Positions 9,284 through 17,620 are shown, counted from the stretch's first letter. The stretch is DNA of 36,057 bases from an uncultured Parabacteroides sp. (GCA_934725305.1 CAKVBA010000026.1:1-36057), one strand, 5' to 3'. Notes: generated by a model from the letters alone, not told the origin. Translations and numbers: made by a program.

Positions 9284-10498
9284 TTAAAACATTTTACGAA
9301 CGCGCTCGATGCCGGCAACCAAGACATCGATCTCTTCTTTGGTGTTATAGAATGAGAATGATGCACGAACGGTTCCTTCGATTCCCATGGCTTGCATCAA
9401 AGGCTGGGCACAATGATGACCGGTGCGAACGGCAATGCCCAAACGGTCGAGCAACATGCCCATATCATAGTGATGAATATTTCCTACCAAGAACGAGATT
9501 ACGGCTCCCTTGTCGGCCGCTTCTCCATAGATGCGCATGCCCTCGATAGCTTTCAACTGCTCTGTTGCATACTGCAACAACTCCTGTTCATAGGCGGCAA
9601 TCTGGTCCATACCCAACTGATCGACATAACGCAACGCCTCAGCCAAAGCCGTGCTGCCGATAAAGTCCGGCGTTCCGGCTTCAAACTTGAAGGGAAGTTC
9701 ATTGAAGGTTGTCTTCTCAAACGAAACTGTAGCAATCATTTCTCCTCCTCCCTGATAAGGCGGAAGCTTATCCAACCACGCCTCTTTGCCATACAACACG
9801 CCGATACCGGTCGGTCCATACACCTTATGACCGGAGAACACGTAGAACTCGGCATCCAGGTCTTGCACATCAACCTTCATGTGAGGAACCGACTGCGCAC
9901 CATCAACCAACACCGGCACACCATGACGATGAGCCTCAGCAATGATCTCCTTCACCGGGTTTACCGTGCCCAATACGTTGGATACATGAACCACAGAGAC
10001 CAGCTTGGTGCGCTCTGAGAACAGTTCGCGATAGGCATCCAGCTGCAATTCGCCCTTCTCGTTCATCGGTATCACCTTCAAGGTGATTCCCTTGCGGGCT
10101 GCCTGAATCTGCCAGGGCACAATGTTAGAGTGATGCTCCATCACAGAGACAATCACCTCGTCTCCAGCCGACATGCAGGCATCGGTAAATGAAGAAGCCA
10201 CCAGATTGATTGATTCGGTGGTTCCGCGTGTAAAGATAATCTCGTGGGATGAGCGGGCATTCAAGAAGCGTTGCACGGTCTGACGCGCCTCTTCATGTGC
10301 CTCGGTAGCCGCCTGACTCAGGAAATGAACTCCCCGGTGAATATTGGCATTCACATTGTAATAGCCATTCTCTATCTTCTCAACCACAGCACGTGGTTTC
10401 TGAGTCGTTGCCCCATTATCTAAATAGACAAGAGGCTTATTATAGACCGTATGCGACAGTATTGGAAAATCGTTCCGTATGGATTGTATATCTAACAT
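9284..10498 (-). CDS. sufS: Cysteine desulfurase SufS
   Basis: SufS is a PLP-dependent group II cysteine desulfurase that converts cysteine to alanine and forms a persulfide passed to SufE. The 404-residue protein has the PLP-binding lysine K225 in SGHKVYGPTG and the catalytic C363 in RTGHHCAQP. Both positions are one residue off the E. coli numbering, so the length is as expected. The N-terminus reads MLDIQSIRNDFPIL. It is the first gene of a sufS-vanZ pair and lies about 7 kb from sufD, separated by a SusCD pair and an HU-fold gene. A promoter box candidate is present upstream (10537-10544), as expected for a gene cut off from the sufBCD transcript. Other Bacteroidota keep sufS next to sufD (recalled, unchecked). 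Confidence 0.96.
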   Translation of the reverse strand: MLDIQSIRNDFPILSHTVYNKPLVYLDNGATTQKPRAVVEKIENGYYNVNANIHRGVHFLSQAATEAHEEARQTVQRFLNARSSHEIIFTRGTTESINLVASSFTDACMSAGDEVIVSVMEHHSNIVPWQIQAARKGITLKVIPMNEKGELQLDAYRELFSERTKLVSVVHVSNVLGTVNPVKEIIAEAHRHGVPVLVDGAQSVPHMKVDVQDLDAEFYVFSGHKVYGPTGIGVLYGKEAWLDKLPPYQGGGEMIATVSFEKTTFNELPFKFEAGTPDFIGSTALAEALRYVDQLGMDQIAAYEQELLQYATEQLKAIEGMRIYGEAADKGAVISFLVGNIHHYDMGMLLDRLGIAVRTGHHCAQPLMQAMGIEGTVRASFSFYNTKEEIDVLVAGIERVRKMF

Positions 10499-10536
10499 AG
10501 TTTCTGTGTATCTATTTTGTTCTAACTAACAAAGAA

Positions 10537-10544
10537 CAAAGATA
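10537..10544 (-). promoter_or_regulatory. Candidate -7 box for sufS
   Basis: The minus strand reads TATCTTTG, matching TAnnTTTG, 38 bp before the sufS start. No convincing -33 TTTG lies at the usual distance; TTG or TTGG runs upstream are at other spacings. Confidence 0.45.
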
Positions 10545-10608
10545 CTATGTTTATTCCAAGATATTCATCAAGCAAGGTTAAATTTCGAGTATGTGCCTAA
10601 AATACAGA

Positions 10609-10642
10609 AGGACTGCCCCAAGATCACTCCTAAGACAGTCCT
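10609..10642 (-). terminator. Candidate terminator after susD-like gene
   Basis: AGGACTG (10609-10615) and CAGTCCT (10636-10642) form a 7-bp stem with a 20-nt loop about 50 bp beyond the stop of the SusD gene at 10691. On the minus strand it is followed by a moderately T-rich tail (CTGTATTTT). Confidence 0.5.
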
Positions 10643-10690
10643 ATACACCAATCATTATCTATATAAAAAACACCGACTAACTTCCTGCAG

Positions 10691-12265
10691 TTATCGTTTC
10701 AAATTTGTATTCAATTGTTTGTCTGTTGCCGGATAAGGCAGATAAATTGACTTTTCGCCTTCCCATGCAGTAGTTACAGGTATCGTTTCACTAACGAAAA
10801 CGCCCGGAGCCACTTCGATAGGCGCATTGGCCTTACGCTGATTATAGAGACTTTCAAACATATTCATACGGAGCAGGTCGTCGCGGCGTGATACCAATGC
10901 AACCCAATAGCCGGCAACTTCCCAACCATGTTCCTTAAAGGCTGCCTCAGCAAAAGCCTCACCGCTCAATCCGGATACGGGCTCCAGACCGGCACGTTCA
11001 CGAACACGGTTCAAACATTCATAAGCCAACGCATTAGGAATTCCCTCCGCACGTGCCTGAGCTTCAGCATACCACAAAAGCACTTCAGAGTAGCGAATCA
11101 GACGGTGACGATGGTCGTTCGTCATCCAACCGGTATTGGCCGGCTTGGTATAATCGTAGTCGCCTCCATCTTCTCCGATAGTAAAGATACAGAACATCGG
11201 ATGCTGCTCTGGTATATCTTTATCCCACCAGTCGATCAGCTCGTTACCGGCCTTGTTGCCCTTCAAGATTTTAGGATTGTAGGTAGCATCCTTACGCGGA
11301 CCTGCCGGGAAATCTTTCCAGAATTGGATTTCGCCCCAGCCGTCGCCCCAGCCGCCGAGTGATTCAAACAGGTGACAGTCGGTCATCTGAGAGTCTTCAA
11401 CCCATGCAAATGCACGTGAATAATTGATACCTACCACAGTTTCGTTGGTATAGTTGTGGCTCGGAGCATATACATGTTTGTATTCCGGTTCCAGAATGTA
11501 CTCGTATGTTCCGGCATTCACACCATCAATAACAGCCTTAGCCTGCTCAGCAGCTGAAGCATAATAGGTAGTCTGATTCATAGGCCAGCCAGCCATAGCC
11601 ATATAGACAGCAGCCAATGTAGCCTGAGCTGCCTGCTTCGTGATATAGACATTGGCACCTTCATACTTACGTGGAGCCGTTTCGTAGGAAGTAGGAAGCG
11701 TCTTGACACAATCCTGCAAATCCTTAACAATCTGGTCATAAATAGATTCTACACTTGCCAACGGACGTTCATAATTCACCTCGTTATCCAACACCAAAGG
11801 CACCTGTCCCCAGCGACGAACCAACCAGAAGTAGTTGACTGCACGCCAGTATTTAGCCTGACCGATACAGATGTTGATCTCTTTCTCAGAGGTCGGAGTC
11901 TTGTCGGCATTCAGCACAATGTAGTTGGCAGCCTTGATTGCTGTATAAGAGGTCTGCCAAGCGGCTTCAATACCCTTGTTGGCATCCGTTGCACGAAATG
12001 CATCCACTTCGGCATACGCCTGTTTATTACTACCCGGATTGGAAGTCAAATCATCACCCTGCCAGTTTGGAATAGTAGGGTTGGTATTGGTCTGGATCTG
12101 ACACACCGTCTGATACAACGCATAGGTTGCCATGTCGAGCTCTTCCTGGGTAGAGAAGAAGGTCGTTGGAGTTAACTGGCCCTTTGGATCCTCTTTCAAG
12201 AAATCGCTGCATGAAGTTGATAACAGCGAGAATGCCAAAGCACACAAAATATATTTTGTCTTCAT
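10691..12265 (-). CDS. SusD/RagB-family surface lipoprotein (first pair)
   Basis: SusD-like proteins are surface lipoproteins that bind a glycan or peptide and form a lid over the partner SusC channel. The 524-residue product has a lipoprotein signal with lipidated C19 (LSTSC), then a TPR-rich SusD fold. Features typical of the family are FLKEDPKGQLTP after the cysteine, GQAKYWRAVNYFWLVRRWG in the middle, HRLIRYSEVLLWYAEA, and a C-terminal YLPYPATDKQLNTN, where such proteins end. It lies 27 bp after its SusC partner, in the usual susC-susD order. No glycoside hydrolase, peptidase, sigma/anti-sigma or hybrid sensor lies in the window beside it, so the substrate cannot be told. Confidence 0.93.
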   Translation of the reverse strand: MKTKYILCALAFSLLSTSCSDFLKEDPKGQLTPTTFFSTQEELDMATYALYQTVCQIQTNTNPTIPNWQGDDLTSNPGSNKQAYAEVDAFRATDANKGIEAAWQTSYTAIKAANYIVLNADKTPTSEKEINICIGQAKYWRAVNYFWLVRRWGQVPLVLDNEVNYERPLASVESIYDQIVKDLQDCVKTLPTSYETAPRKYEGANVYITKQAAQATLAAVYMAMAGWPMNQTTYYASAAEQAKAVIDGVNAGTYEYILEPEYKHVYAPSHNYTNETVVGINYSRAFAWVEDSQMTDCHLFESLGGWGDGWGEIQFWKDFPAGPRKDATYNPKILKGNKAGNELIDWWDKDIPEQHPMFCIFTIGEDGGDYDYTKPANTGWMTNDHRHRLIRYSEVLLWYAEAQARAEGIPNALAYECLNRVRERAGLEPVSGLSGEAFAEAAFKEHGWEVAGYWVALVSRRDDLLRMNMFESLYNQRKANAPIEVAPGVFVSETIPVTTAWEGEKSIYLPYPATDKQLNTNLKR

Positions 12266-12292
12266 AATTAATCAATCTTTATATTTATATGG

Positions 12293-15200
12293 TTAGAAAC
12301 TCATGCGAACACCCAATGTATAGGTTCGTGCCAACGGATAAGCACCCAAGTCGATACCGTCATTCACGTCAACACTGCCATTGCCCATGAAAGAGATACC
12401 TGCCGGATCCATTCCCTTATAGCTTGTGATTGTAAACACATTCTGACAACTGAATGTGAAGCGCAGATCAGCAAACTTGGCAACTGACTTAGACAGATTG
12501 TAAGAGAGACTTAAGTTGTCTAACCGGAAATAGTTGGCTGATTCCAAGAACTTAGTTGATGCAGAAGCAGACTGATAGTCGTTACCGGTTACTGTAACAG
12601 CCGGATAACGGGCAGACTGTCCATTCGCAGCGAAGTTGTCTTTCAGATATTCCTTCAAGGTAACAAATGCGAAGTCACCTGTCATGGCTGTACCGGTGAA
12701 ACGAACCAGGTTCAAACGGTCAGCACCAAACGATCCGGTAAAGAAGAGGTTCAAATCCCAGTTCTTCCAACGCAAAGAGTTGTTCCATCCCAAAGTGAAG
12801 TCCGGTGTTGACTTACCGATGAAGGTACGGTCGCTACTGTCGATCACTCCGTTATTGTCGAGGTCTTCAAAAGAGTCTTTTCCTGAAGCATCCAGGCCTT
12901 TCCACTTATAACCATAGAAAGCACCGATCGGCTGACCAACCTCTACGCGCGTTACACCATCAGTAGGAATCATACCTGCTGCCGGACTTGATCCGGATAC
13001 GAAATCCAATCCACCCAGATTCTTCACCTCATTCTTCAGATAAGTACCGTTGAATGTTGAGTTCCATGAGAAGTCCGGAGTGTCAATAAGAACAGCGTTC
13101 AAAGAGAAGTCGATACCACGGTTGCTAACTTCAGCTGCATTGACCCAATAAGATCCGCCACCATCGTAGTTAGGAATAGTACGACGCAACAGACCGTCTT
13201 TAGTACGTTTGTCGAAATAGTCGAATGACACATCAAGACGTCGGTTCAAGATTGAGAAATCTACACCCAAATCGAGCTGATGAGTTGTTTCCCAAGTCAG
13301 ATCGGGAGTAGCTACACTGGTTCCTGCCCAGTAACCGGTATATTGTGAAGAACCACCAAATGCATACATCGCCTGTGACATCAAGCCCAACGTATCGTAT
13401 GAATTGATAGCCTGGCTACCAATCAAACCGTAGCTGGCACGGATCTTCATGTCTTGGATCAGGCTTTGACGTTGCATAAACTCTTCATTTCCTAACGACC
13501 AGGCTGCTGCCACTGACGGGAACCAACCCCATTTGTCTTTGAAGAACTTAGAAGAACCATCGGCACGGATAGTACCGGTCAGCATGTAACGGTCTTTATA
13601 GTTATACATCACACGTCCTACACCAGACATCAAAGCCCACTTTGAATAAGAGTTGGATACTGTACGGCTGCTGGCCATGTTCACATTCCACCAACCCACA
13701 CTTTCTGTCAGCAAACCAGAGCCGCTCAATCCGATATTACGAGATTCCGACTGTGTGGCTTCATATACAGCAGTGGCAGTCAATGCATGGTCGCCCCACT
13801 TGCCTGTATAGGTCAAGTTGTTAGTGGTCTGCAATGCCATACGGTAAGCATCATTGTTACCCATACCGTTGTTGCTGTTTGTCACCTTCTTAGAAGAGAA
13901 TGAATAGGTCTTGCCATCGTAATAGTCAACACCATTGCTGGTTGTGAAGGTCAATCCGGGCAGGATATCAAACTTCAAATCAACATGTGCATTCACGATA
14001 TCCATCATGGCTTCGCCTACTTGCTTCTGCAACTGACCCACCGGATTGTTCTGTGTCAACGCACTATAAGTGTCACGGGTATAAGTTCCATCTTCATTCA
14101 TTATTCCCAATGTCGGAGCATAGTTCATCGCTACGTTAATGATATTTTCTTTGCCGGCATTGAAATTAGCACTATTACGCACATTGTGTGACGCATTCAC
14201 ATCGGCTGTTACATGCAACCAATCGGTCATCTGTGAAGTCACATTCAGACGTGCCTGATAACGTTTGTTTTGGTTTTTGATAACCACACCTTCTTGATCG
14301 ATATAGTTACCAGAGATTAGATACTGAGTTTTGTCGTTTCCGCCAGAGAAGGATAGTTTATAATCTTGTGTAACACCCGTCTGATAAATCTCATCCTGCC
14401 AGTCGGTTCCTGCTGTACCATTCTTGAATGCAGTCAGCTGCTCAGGAGAGAAAGTACCTGCACGATAGGTATTATACAAATCAGCAAATTCATAGGCATT
14501 CAAGGTCTCATAACGTTTGGCAACTGTTCCGAAGCCAATCTGGGCATCAAACATCACCTGACGTGTATTAGCCTTACCGGTTTTGGCCGTAATCAATACA
14601 ACACCATTGGCTCCTCGCGAACCATAAATAGCCGTAGAAGAGGCATCTTTCAAGATCTGCATAGACTGGATATCTTCAGGGTTCAAACCTGTCAACCCGC
14701 TCTCGCGAACAATACCATCAATCACATACAACGGATCGTTGCTACGATTGATTGATCCGGATCCACGTACACGAATCTTCACAGATCCGCCCGGCACACC
14801 ACTGCTCTGTACCTGTACACCGGAAACACGACCTTGCAATGCATCAGACACCTGCTTGATCGGCTGATCTTTAAAGGATTTGTTGTCCAAGACCGATACT
14901 GAACCTGCCAGATCGGCCTTGCGAACAACACCATAACCTACAACAACCACTTCGTCCAAAGCTTGAGAATCTTCTTGTAAGACTATTCTCAAGTTTTGCT
15001 GGTTGTTAACAACAACCTCTTTTGCCAAGTAACCTATATAAGATATCTTTAGTTTCGCATTGGGACTAACGTCAAGGGTAAAGTTACCATCTAAATCCGT
15101 GATAGTTCCATTGGTCGTTCCATCTTCCAACACATTGGCGCCAACAATGGGTTCGCCGTTTTCATCCACAATCACACCCTTCACAGTGATTGTCTGCTGT

Positions 15201-15373
15201 TGAGACAGAATTTCTACGGCCGTGTTAATAGTTGGATTCATCGCTTCTCCAGCAGCATAAGTGCTGAATGCTCCGGCTGTCAGCATGATTGAAGCGAGCC
15301 CAACAATCTTAGAAATTTGGTTGTGCAGAGGAGCTTGAAAACAAAAATCCCCCGACCAAAAGTTATTATTCAT
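12293..15373 (-). CDS. SusC/RagA-family TonB-dependent outer membrane transporter (first pair)
   Basis: SusC-like proteins are 22-strand outer-membrane barrels that take up large nutrients with energy from TonB. The 1026-residue protein has an extended N-terminus with a hydrophobic signal segment at about 23-41. A carboxypeptidase-regulatory-like domain follows (about 62-130, GEPIVGANV, GTITDLDGNF), then a TonB-box-like DEVVVVGYG at 140-148, a plug domain (DPLYVIDG, STAIYGSRGANGV), and a long barrel ending in the aromatic terminus RTYTLGVRMSF. The start is the only in-frame ATG before the signal. It precedes susD by 27 bp. Upstream lies a gap of about 1 kb with a leader hairpin, a decayed gene and one promoter-like box. 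Confidence 0.95.
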   Translation of the reverse strand: MNNNFWSGDFCFQAPLHNQISKIVGLASIMLTAGAFSTYAAGEAMNPTINTAVEILSQQQTITVKGVIVDENGEPIVGANVLEDGTTNGTITDLDGNFTLDVSPNAKLKISYIGYLAKEVVVNNQQNLRIVLQEDSQALDEVVVVGYGVVRKADLAGSVSVLDNKSFKDQPIKQVSDALQGRVSGVQVQSSGVPGGSVKIRVRGSGSINRSNDPLYVIDGIVRESGLTGLNPEDIQSMQILKDASSTAIYGSRGANGVVLITAKTGKANTRQVMFDAQIGFGTVAKRYETLNAYEFADLYNTYRAGTFSPEQLTAFKNGTAGTDWQDEIYQTGVTQDYKLSFSGGNDKTQYLISGNYIDQEGVVIKNQNKRYQARLNVTSQMTDWLHVTADVNASHNVRNSANFNAGKENIINVAMNYAPTLGIMNEDGTYTRDTYSALTQNNPVGQLQKQVGEAMMDIVNAHVDLKFDILPGLTFTTSNGVDYYDGKTYSFSSKKVTNSNNGMGNNDAYRMALQTTNNLTYTGKWGDHALTATAVYEATQSESRNIGLSGSGLLTESVGWWNVNMASSRTVSNSYSKWALMSGVGRVMYNYKDRYMLTGTIRADGSSKFFKDKWGWFPSVAAAWSLGNEEFMQRQSLIQDMKIRASYGLIGSQAINSYDTLGLMSQAMYAFGGSSQYTGYWAGTSVATPDLTWETTHQLDLGVDFSILNRRLDVSFDYFDKRTKDGLLRRTIPNYDGGGSYWVNAAEVSNRGIDFSLNAVLIDTPDFSWNSTFNGTYLKNEVKNLGGLDFVSGSSPAAGMIPTDGVTRVEVGQPIGAFYGYKWKGLDASGKDSFEDLDNNGVIDSSDRTFIGKSTPDFTLGWNNSLRWKNWDLNLFFTGSFGADRLNLVRFTGTAMTGDFAFVTLKEYLKDNFAANGQSARYPAVTVTGNDYQSASASTKFLESANYFRLDNLSLSYNLSKSVAKFADLRFTFSCQNVFTITSYKGMDPAGISFMGNGSVDVNDGIDLGAYPLARTYTLGVRMSF

Positions 15374-15430
15374 ACTTTGATTACAATTTGAAATTAATAC
15401 AGTTTTTATATGTGAAAATTGTGTTGCGCA

Positions 15431-15452
15431 TGCCGGAGAGAACCATCCGGCA
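15431..15452. promoter_or_regulatory. Hairpin in the susC 5' leader
   Basis: TGCCGGA (15431-15437) pairs perfectly with TCCGGCA (15446-15452) around an 8-nt loop, about 60 bp before the SusC start on the minus strand. On the plus strand it is followed by CTTTTCGTCTTTT, so it could also act as a terminator for plus-strand reads. Whether it regulates susC is unknown. Confidence 0.5.
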
Positions 15453-15647
15453 CTTTTCGTCTTTTATTATATCATCCTTTTCAATCTTTCATGCGCATTC
15501 TCTTTTTTTAAACGGTACATCTCTTTGCTTTATTCTTGTACTTTTATACCATAGGCAATACATGGTACACTTATACAATAAAACGGTTCAAATATTTATT
15601 ACCTTATTAAATTTTAATATTTCTACTACTAAAGTAAGAAATAAGAT

Positions 15648-15850
15648 TTAAAGGCAAGCATTCATCTCTCCAACATCCTCAACAAGGCTAACCTTTTCCA
15701 TCCAATCCAAGCCTACGTCCTCTCCAGAGTATGTGTTTCCCAATTATCACACAGCTCTTTCAGTACATTAGTCTTATGGATCTCAACACCTTTAACAGCC
15801 CTATCAAATTCCATGGTAAACTCTTTATGGATTTTATCAACGCCATCGAC
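15648..15850 (-). pseudogene. Decayed coding segment of unknown family
   Basis: The minus strand carries two adjoining protein-like segments in different frames. From 15850 down to 15713 there are 45 open codons, rich in charged residues (DKIHKEF, ELCDNWETH), ending at TAG. From 15713 down to 15648 a second frame reads 21 codons (GLDWMEKVSLVEDVGEMN) to TAA. A single frame shift would join them. I do not recognise the family. Amphipathic composition and neat junction suggest an eroded gene rather than random sequence, but the evidence is weak. It lies in the interval that separates the SusC gene from the HU-fold gene. Confidence 0.3.
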
Positions 15851-16020
15851 TTATGAGAACTGATAATCTATATAGTTTTGATGATTATATCCTCAACAGC
15901 AAACAAATCAAGTATATATAATTTGGCATATTACATATATCATCCTTGATAAGCAACAAACAAACGGTTAAAAGTATCCAACTTCTGATGTTTCTGTCAT
16001 ACGTGTTTTTCTTAACGCGG

Positions 16021-16028
16021 CAAAGATA
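16021..16028 (-). promoter_or_regulatory. Isolated promoter-like -7 box
   Basis: The minus strand reads TATCTTTG, a good Bacteroidota -7 match, but the expected -33 region is only A/T-rich. If used for susC it would give a leader of more than 600 nt running through the decayed segment. It may instead be the old promoter of that decayed gene. Confidence 0.3.
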
Positions 16029-16357
16029 AATAGAATAATTAAATATTAAAAGAATTAACAGTATTATTTTTGTATAAATATACATCCAATAGAGACTTAT
16101 TGTATTTTATTATAAATACATCATAGGAGAACATTCTTTCCTTTTGCTTGGCAATAGGCTAAAACAGCATGTATTGTCGGCAGGACTATACTGTAACGAC
16201 AGACAGCGCGTCTTGTTTGCTATCTTTTTGAGAAAGAAAATAGCAATGGGCCGATTGGGATTTGTCTCTTTTCAGAACGATTATTTTTATCAAAAAAACA
16301 AAGCCCAAAAACCTCTTCTCACCAAGAGAAAAGAATTTCAGGCATTTATTAAAACCG

Positions 16358-16375
16358 GGGGATTATCATCGCCCC
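16358..16375 (-). terminator. Weak terminator candidate after the HU-fold gene
   Basis: GGGG (16358-16361) and CCCC (16372-16375) give a short 4-bp stem. On the minus strand CGGTTTTAAT follows, 35-60 bp after the stop of the HU-fold gene. Short stem, so low confidence. Confidence 0.3.
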
Positions 16376-16409
16376 ACAACAGAATTATAATATAAACAAT
16401 AAAAAGATT

Positions 16410-17072
16410 CTATTTAACCGTAGCAGACGGATCATGAGCAGTCTTTGCACCGCTACTCTCTCCTGCCACTCCATAACAACCAACGGCCGGAAAATAAAAA
16501 GGCGCGCGCTGATAGCCAGGATGTTTCAACCGTCCATCCTCTACCCGCTTCTGCAGGCGACGCAGAGCTGTGGCAGGACGCAATCCGCAAAGAATACTCA
16601 ACTGACGCGTAGTAATGGCATCATGATCCTGAAAATAGGCGGTAAGAAAGGCATCTATCTCTTCCTCACTCAACGCCTCAGAACGATGTGTATGCTCAAC
16701 TCGCTTAAAGCTCATGGTCTGCAACAGACGCTCCAACCGCTTGTCGGGCAAATAAACGATACCACCAAAATGGATGCTCTCTGCACGAATCTCACTAACA
16801 GACGAGACAGAAGGCGACTTCGCACTGCCACGAAAGGTTCCGATTCCTTCAAGATGAACACTGTTACCATTACGAATCTCTGTCTCCAACACATCCGACA
16901 ACTCTATCAAAGCTGCCTTAACATCACTCGCAGAGAGGCTGCAACGGTCGGCAATACGACGCGCAATCTGATCAGTAGTCATCTTGCTTTTCACCACTAA
17001 ACGGGCATGGTATCTCTCCTTTCCCGGGTCTTTCGGCTGAGGTGTCTTGAAAAAATCATATTGAGCTTCCAT
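16410..17072 (-). CDS. HU-fold DNA-binding protein with C-terminal extension
   Basis: A 220-residue protein. The first part (about 1-125) resembles the HU-related DNA-binding proteins common in Bacteroidota: ARLVVKSKMTTDQIARRIADR, then helices with SDVKAALIELSDVLETEI, and NGNSVHLEGIGTFRGS leading to the beta arm. The rest (about 130-220) is not part of classic 90-residue HU. It contains a helix-turn-helix-like stretch (ITTRQLSILCGLRPATALRRLQKR) and a proline/aromatic segment, suggesting a second DNA-binding module. A role in nucleoid structure or local regulation is inferred. It stands alone between sufD and the SusCD pair, with its own promoter region and a structured leader containing TGTGA/TCACA half-sites. 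Confidence 0.8.
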   Translation of the reverse strand: MEAQYDFFKTPQPKDPGKERYHARLVVKSKMTTDQIARRIADRCSLSASDVKAALIELSDVLETEIRNGNSVHLEGIGTFRGSAKSPSVSSVSEIRAESIHFGGIVYLPDKRLERLLQTMSFKRVEHTHRSEALSEEEIDAFLTAYFQDHDAITTRQLSILCGLRPATALRRLQKRVEDGRLKHPGYQRAPFYFPAVGCYGVAGESSGAKTAHDPSATVK

Positions 17073-17145
17073 ATTACTATGCGTTTATTCTGTATCAATT
17101 AGTCCCTCCATCTATAGAAATTAATAGAAAAATAGGCTTTATTAG

Positions 17146-17223
17146 TCACATAACAGTTGTGAGTAAAGTAAATCACTATATGTGCCAAAGCTTCTGCACA
17201 AGTTGTGACAAACCTTACTCACA
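17146..17223. promoter_or_regulatory. Cluster of TGTGA/TCACA half-sites in the HU-fold leader
   Basis: TCACA (17146-17150), TGTGA (17158-17162), TGTGA (17204-17208) and CTCACA (17218-17223) are clustered. The pair TGTGAGTAA (17158-17166) and TTACTCACA (17215-17223) is a perfect 9-bp inverted repeat. The half-sites resemble those of CRP/FNR-type regulators. They lie downstream of the likely transcription start, so an RNA hairpin is an equal alternative. Confidence 0.4.
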
Positions 17224-17249
17224 TAATATGATACAAAAAGTTTCAGGTA

Positions 17250-17257
17250 CAAATATA
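17250..17257 (-). promoter_or_regulatory. Candidate -7 box for the HU-fold gene
   Basis: The minus strand reads TATATTTG, a good -7 match, giving a leader of about 170 nt. The -33 region has only a weak TTGC. Confidence 0.45.
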
Positions 17258-17300
17258 TTAGTTTATCGGATATAAAGCAATAGTTTACACTTTTTTCTGC

Positions 17301-17441
17301 AATCCCGATCGATTATTCGATTCCAACCCTTGCTTACGTTTGCTTAGAGCAGATTGCAATAGACAGCATTGAAGGCTTAGTAAGCAATGACGAAACACAA
17401 ACAGAAGCAAGACATCAGAAGTTGTGCAGACAAGAGTTGGA
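17301..17441 (+). repeat. Dispersed repeat, diverged copy B
   Basis: This segment aligns with copy A near rnhB (minus strand 8871-8730) over about 140 bp with one gap in the arm. Shared blocks include GAGCAGATTGCA, TTGAAGGC, GAAGCAAGA and GACAAGAGTTGGA. The reading frame with EQIA, EG, ETQ, EAR and QELE is open here past the point where copy A stops, running on to a TAG near 17487. No in-frame ATG exists between the upstream stop near 17282 and the module, so translation is doubtful. The left arm is degenerate (ATCCCGATCGATTATTCGA) and no right arm is clear. The orientation is opposite to copy A, so the pair flanks vanZ, sufS, SusCD and the HU-fold gene as inverted repeats. Confidence 0.65.
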
Positions 17442-17521
17442 GTACAGAAAACAGGAAGAAGAGCTCTTTGGTAAGGCAACACTGTAGTTGTCTCAGCAAG
17501 AGCAGGATGGTTTTTAGGCAC

Positions 17522-17568
17522 AAAAAAGCCAGACCATCTTCCCGCCATCACGGAAAGACAATCTGGCT
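17522..17568 (-). terminator. Terminator of the sufBCD transcript
   Basis: AGCCAGA (17527-17533) pairs with TCTGGCT (17562-17568). On the minus strand the stem is followed directly by six Ts (17522-17527). It lies about 50 bp after the sufD stop, showing that the transcript ends here and does not run on to sufS. Confidence 0.75.
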
Positions 17569-17620
17569 TCTACCAAATTATAAAGTTGAGTCGTTCTAAA
17601 TCAACGTCAACGAAATAGAC

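Larger units (their letters stand above)
15374..16409. other. 1-kb gene-poor interval between susC and the HU-fold gene
   Basis: No supported intact gene lies here. Contents from left to right are the SusC leader with a hairpin (15431-15452), an A/T-rich stretch, a decayed coding segment (15648-15850), an A/T-rich stretch with a promoter-like box (16021-16028), about 300 bp of unassigned sequence with a weak open frame of 83 codons that lacks family features, and a weak terminator for the HU-fold gene. The interval is lower in G+C than the flanking genes. Confidence 0.7.
17073..17620. other. 548-bp interval between the HU-fold gene and sufD
   Basis: It holds the HU-fold leader with clustered half-sites (17146-17223), its promoter box (17250-17257), copy B of the dispersed repeat (17301-17441), and the sufBCD terminator (17527-17568). 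An open plus-strand frame of 70 codons from 17387 overlaps the repeat in a frame different from the conserved one and is not taken as a gene. Confidence 0.7.

Noticed and set aside
9284..10498. Assignment as an IscS/NifS-type desulfurase
   Set aside because: The active-site cysteine lies in RTGHHCAQP without the IscS loop, and the gene sits with suf functions, so SufS fits better.
15388..15651. 87-codon plus-strand open frame antisense to the susC leader
   Set aside because: Composition is driven by A/T-rich leader sequence and nothing supports translation.
16144..16395. 83-codon plus-strand open frame
   Set aside because: No recognisable motif, no promoter or ribosome site, low-complexity composition in an A/T-rich gap.
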